Assembly (NCBI GenBank): GCA_963768165.1 | Contig: CAVYHJ010000002.1 | Coordinates: 310,001 to 374,000 of the forward strand | Source of the DNA: CAVYHJ01 sp963768165 [NCBI: uncultured bacterium] | GTDB lineage: Bacteria; UBP4; UBA4092 | DNA length: 64,000 nt | Direction: 5' to 3' | Shown here: piece by piece, positions 63,080 to 64,000 of the stretch | How the letters are laid out: the number at the start of each line of letters is the position of its first letter | How positions within the stretch are numbered: position 1 is the first letter of the stretch | The notes under the pieces: model-generated | Databases searched by the model: none | What the model saw: only the letters and a program-made list of their open reading frames with translations | What the model was told of the DNA's origin: nothing | Made by a program: the position numbers and the translations under genes

Positions 63080-64000
63080 AGCAATTCCGTATATAGCTTT
63101 TCCATGAGTCGCATTTGAGAGTTGAATTCGGCACGGTCAAGAATAATTTGGCGATTTTTCTTTCCCATGGTCTGAGCGGAGTTTGGGTCACGTAATAATT
63201 CAAGCGTACTACGCGCAAGAACATCTACCGACTCCGGCAAGACAAGTTTTCCATTAATATCTTGTTGCACCCATTCCTGATTGGATGGCAGGTCACTCAC
63301 GACAACGGGCTTTTCACATGCCATCGCTTCCAGTAAAGAAACCGATGTCCCGTCACTCAATGGAATCGAGATATAGACATCCGCTGCTTGTAAATAGGAG
63401 ACCAAATCTTCGTGTTTTACTTCACCCCGGAATTCCACATTGGATTGCAAACCCAGGGAATTGGAAAGTTGTTTTAAATTTTCTTTTTCACTGCCATCGC
63501 CAAGAATAATCAGTTGAATATCAGGAAATTCCCTTTTCATTAAGCTGGCCGCGCGAATAATATTTTCTATATTGTAAATCGGTTCCAACCGGCGATTAGA
63601 TAAAATCATTTTTTGACCCACAGACTTGTCAGCAGGTTTAAACAAAGTTGTATCCACACCAAAAATAACGAGTTCAATATTCTTAGTTTTGGATTCAAGT
63701 TTCAAGACAGCGGATTTTAAGTCTATACTGTCTACCGTCACCAAATCCGCTTGAGCAAGAGCTTTTCGAGTTACCATTTTTGAAATCATTTTCTTTTGCG
63801 GAGTGACATAAATATCCGATCCCCAGGCGGTTAATACCAATGGATGGAATTTCGACATCTGGGCCCAATAACCGTATCCGCTAATAAAATGGGCGTGCAC
63901 GATATCCGGTTTGAAGGTTTGAATCTCTTCCTTAATATCGCGGACACATTGAAAATAATGCAATAATTTATTGCCCTTTTTATTTCCTATGACGTGTTGT
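63076..64000 (-). CDS. GT4-family glycosyltransferase (5' end off window)
   Basis: The frame is open through the right edge, so the start is outside; the TTG at 63963 is not the true start. 307 residues are visible. DIVHAHFISGYG and TAWGSDIYVTP are N-domain motifs; LSNRRLEPIYNIENII, IILGDGSEKENLKQL, VKHEDLVSYLQAADVYISIPLSDGTS and SLLEAMACEKPVV are the C-terminal GT-B donor-binding motifs, with the E-x7-E-like pair DGTSVSLLE. It transfers a sugar from an NDP-sugar onto an envelope glycan or lipid. It overlaps the EamA gene by 4 bp. Confidence 0.9.
   Translation of the reverse strand, partial: QHVIGNKKGNKLLHYFQCVRDIKEEIQTFKPDIVHAHFISGYGYWAQMSKFHPLVLTAWGSDIYVTPQKKMISKMVTRKALAQADLVTVDSIDLKSAVLKLESKTKNIELVIFGVDTTLFKPADKSVGQKMILSNRRLEPIYNIENIIRAASLMKREFPDIQLIILGDGSEKENLKQLSNSLGLQSNVEFRGEVKHEDLVSYLQAADVYISIPLSDGTSVSLLEAMACEKPVVVSDLPSNQEWVQQDINGKLVLPESVDVLARSTLELLRDPNSAQTMGKKNRQIILDRAEFNSQMRLMEKLYTELL

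Overview
The window reads as chromosome of a Gram-negative bacterium with fairly low G+C. Envelope genes (an O-antigen ligase-like protein, an LpxL-like acyltransferase, lipopolysaccharide-type glycosyltransferases) indicate an outer membrane. A hopanoid enzyme and a Rieske/cytochrome b complex point to an uncultured or poorly sampled lineage. No rRNA, tRNA or other marker in the window allows a phylum call, and I do not make one. Gene density is ordinary. Intergenic DNA is unusually rich in small palindromic elements, some of which lie inside reading frames.

Layout. 1-2.0 kb: O-antigen ligase with TPR tail, cut by the left edge. 2.1-4.4 kb: Rieske protein and a cytochrome b fused to a di-haem cytochrome c; both haem bH histidine positions are tyrosine. 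4.4-8.1 kb: an HD-GYP protein and a HEAT-like protein that seem to share an N-terminal domain. 8.1-15.3 kb: YfhO-like membrane protein, ROK sugar kinase, MgtA Mg2+ ATPase, LysE-type exporter. 16-26.3 kb: a 1610-residue secreted beta-helix protein followed by an array of three secreted beta-propeller genes alternating with promoterless 3' fragments of the large protein. The array ends near an IS5-type element (26469-27671) that sits in the loop of a palindrome. 27.7-31.9 kb: cold-shock gene with a terminator in its leader, O-methyltransferase, acyltransferase carrying an in-frame palindromic insert, sugar isomerase-type TIM barrel, peroxiredoxin, small membrane protein. 31.9-35.3 kb: hslU-purC-purB, transcribed leftward as purB-purC-hslU. 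35.5-40.7 kb: secreted glycoside hydrolase and two paralogous binding-module proteins. 41.1-47.0 kb: leftward stress cluster hsp20, dnaK, dnaJ, degP, cbpA-like. 48.1-50.7 kb: an A+T-rich SIR2-TPR gene of the antiphage type, isolated between two copies of a hairpin repeat. 51.0-56.5 kb: glycosyltransferase, Ppx/GppA, CHAD protein, small protein and two thymidylate-kinase-like proteins. 56.7-61.8 kb: acetyl-CoA synthetase and a squalene-hopene cyclase fused to the radical-SAM enzyme HpnH. 62.2-64 kb: EamA transporter and a glycosyltransferase cut by the right edge.

The strongest leads are the cyclase-HpnH fusion, the cytochrome b lacking bH ligands, the secreted propeller/tail cassette array, and the SIR2-TPR gene between direct repeats. 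The palindromic elements form a second theme: they supply protein linkers, a stop codon and an IS landing site.
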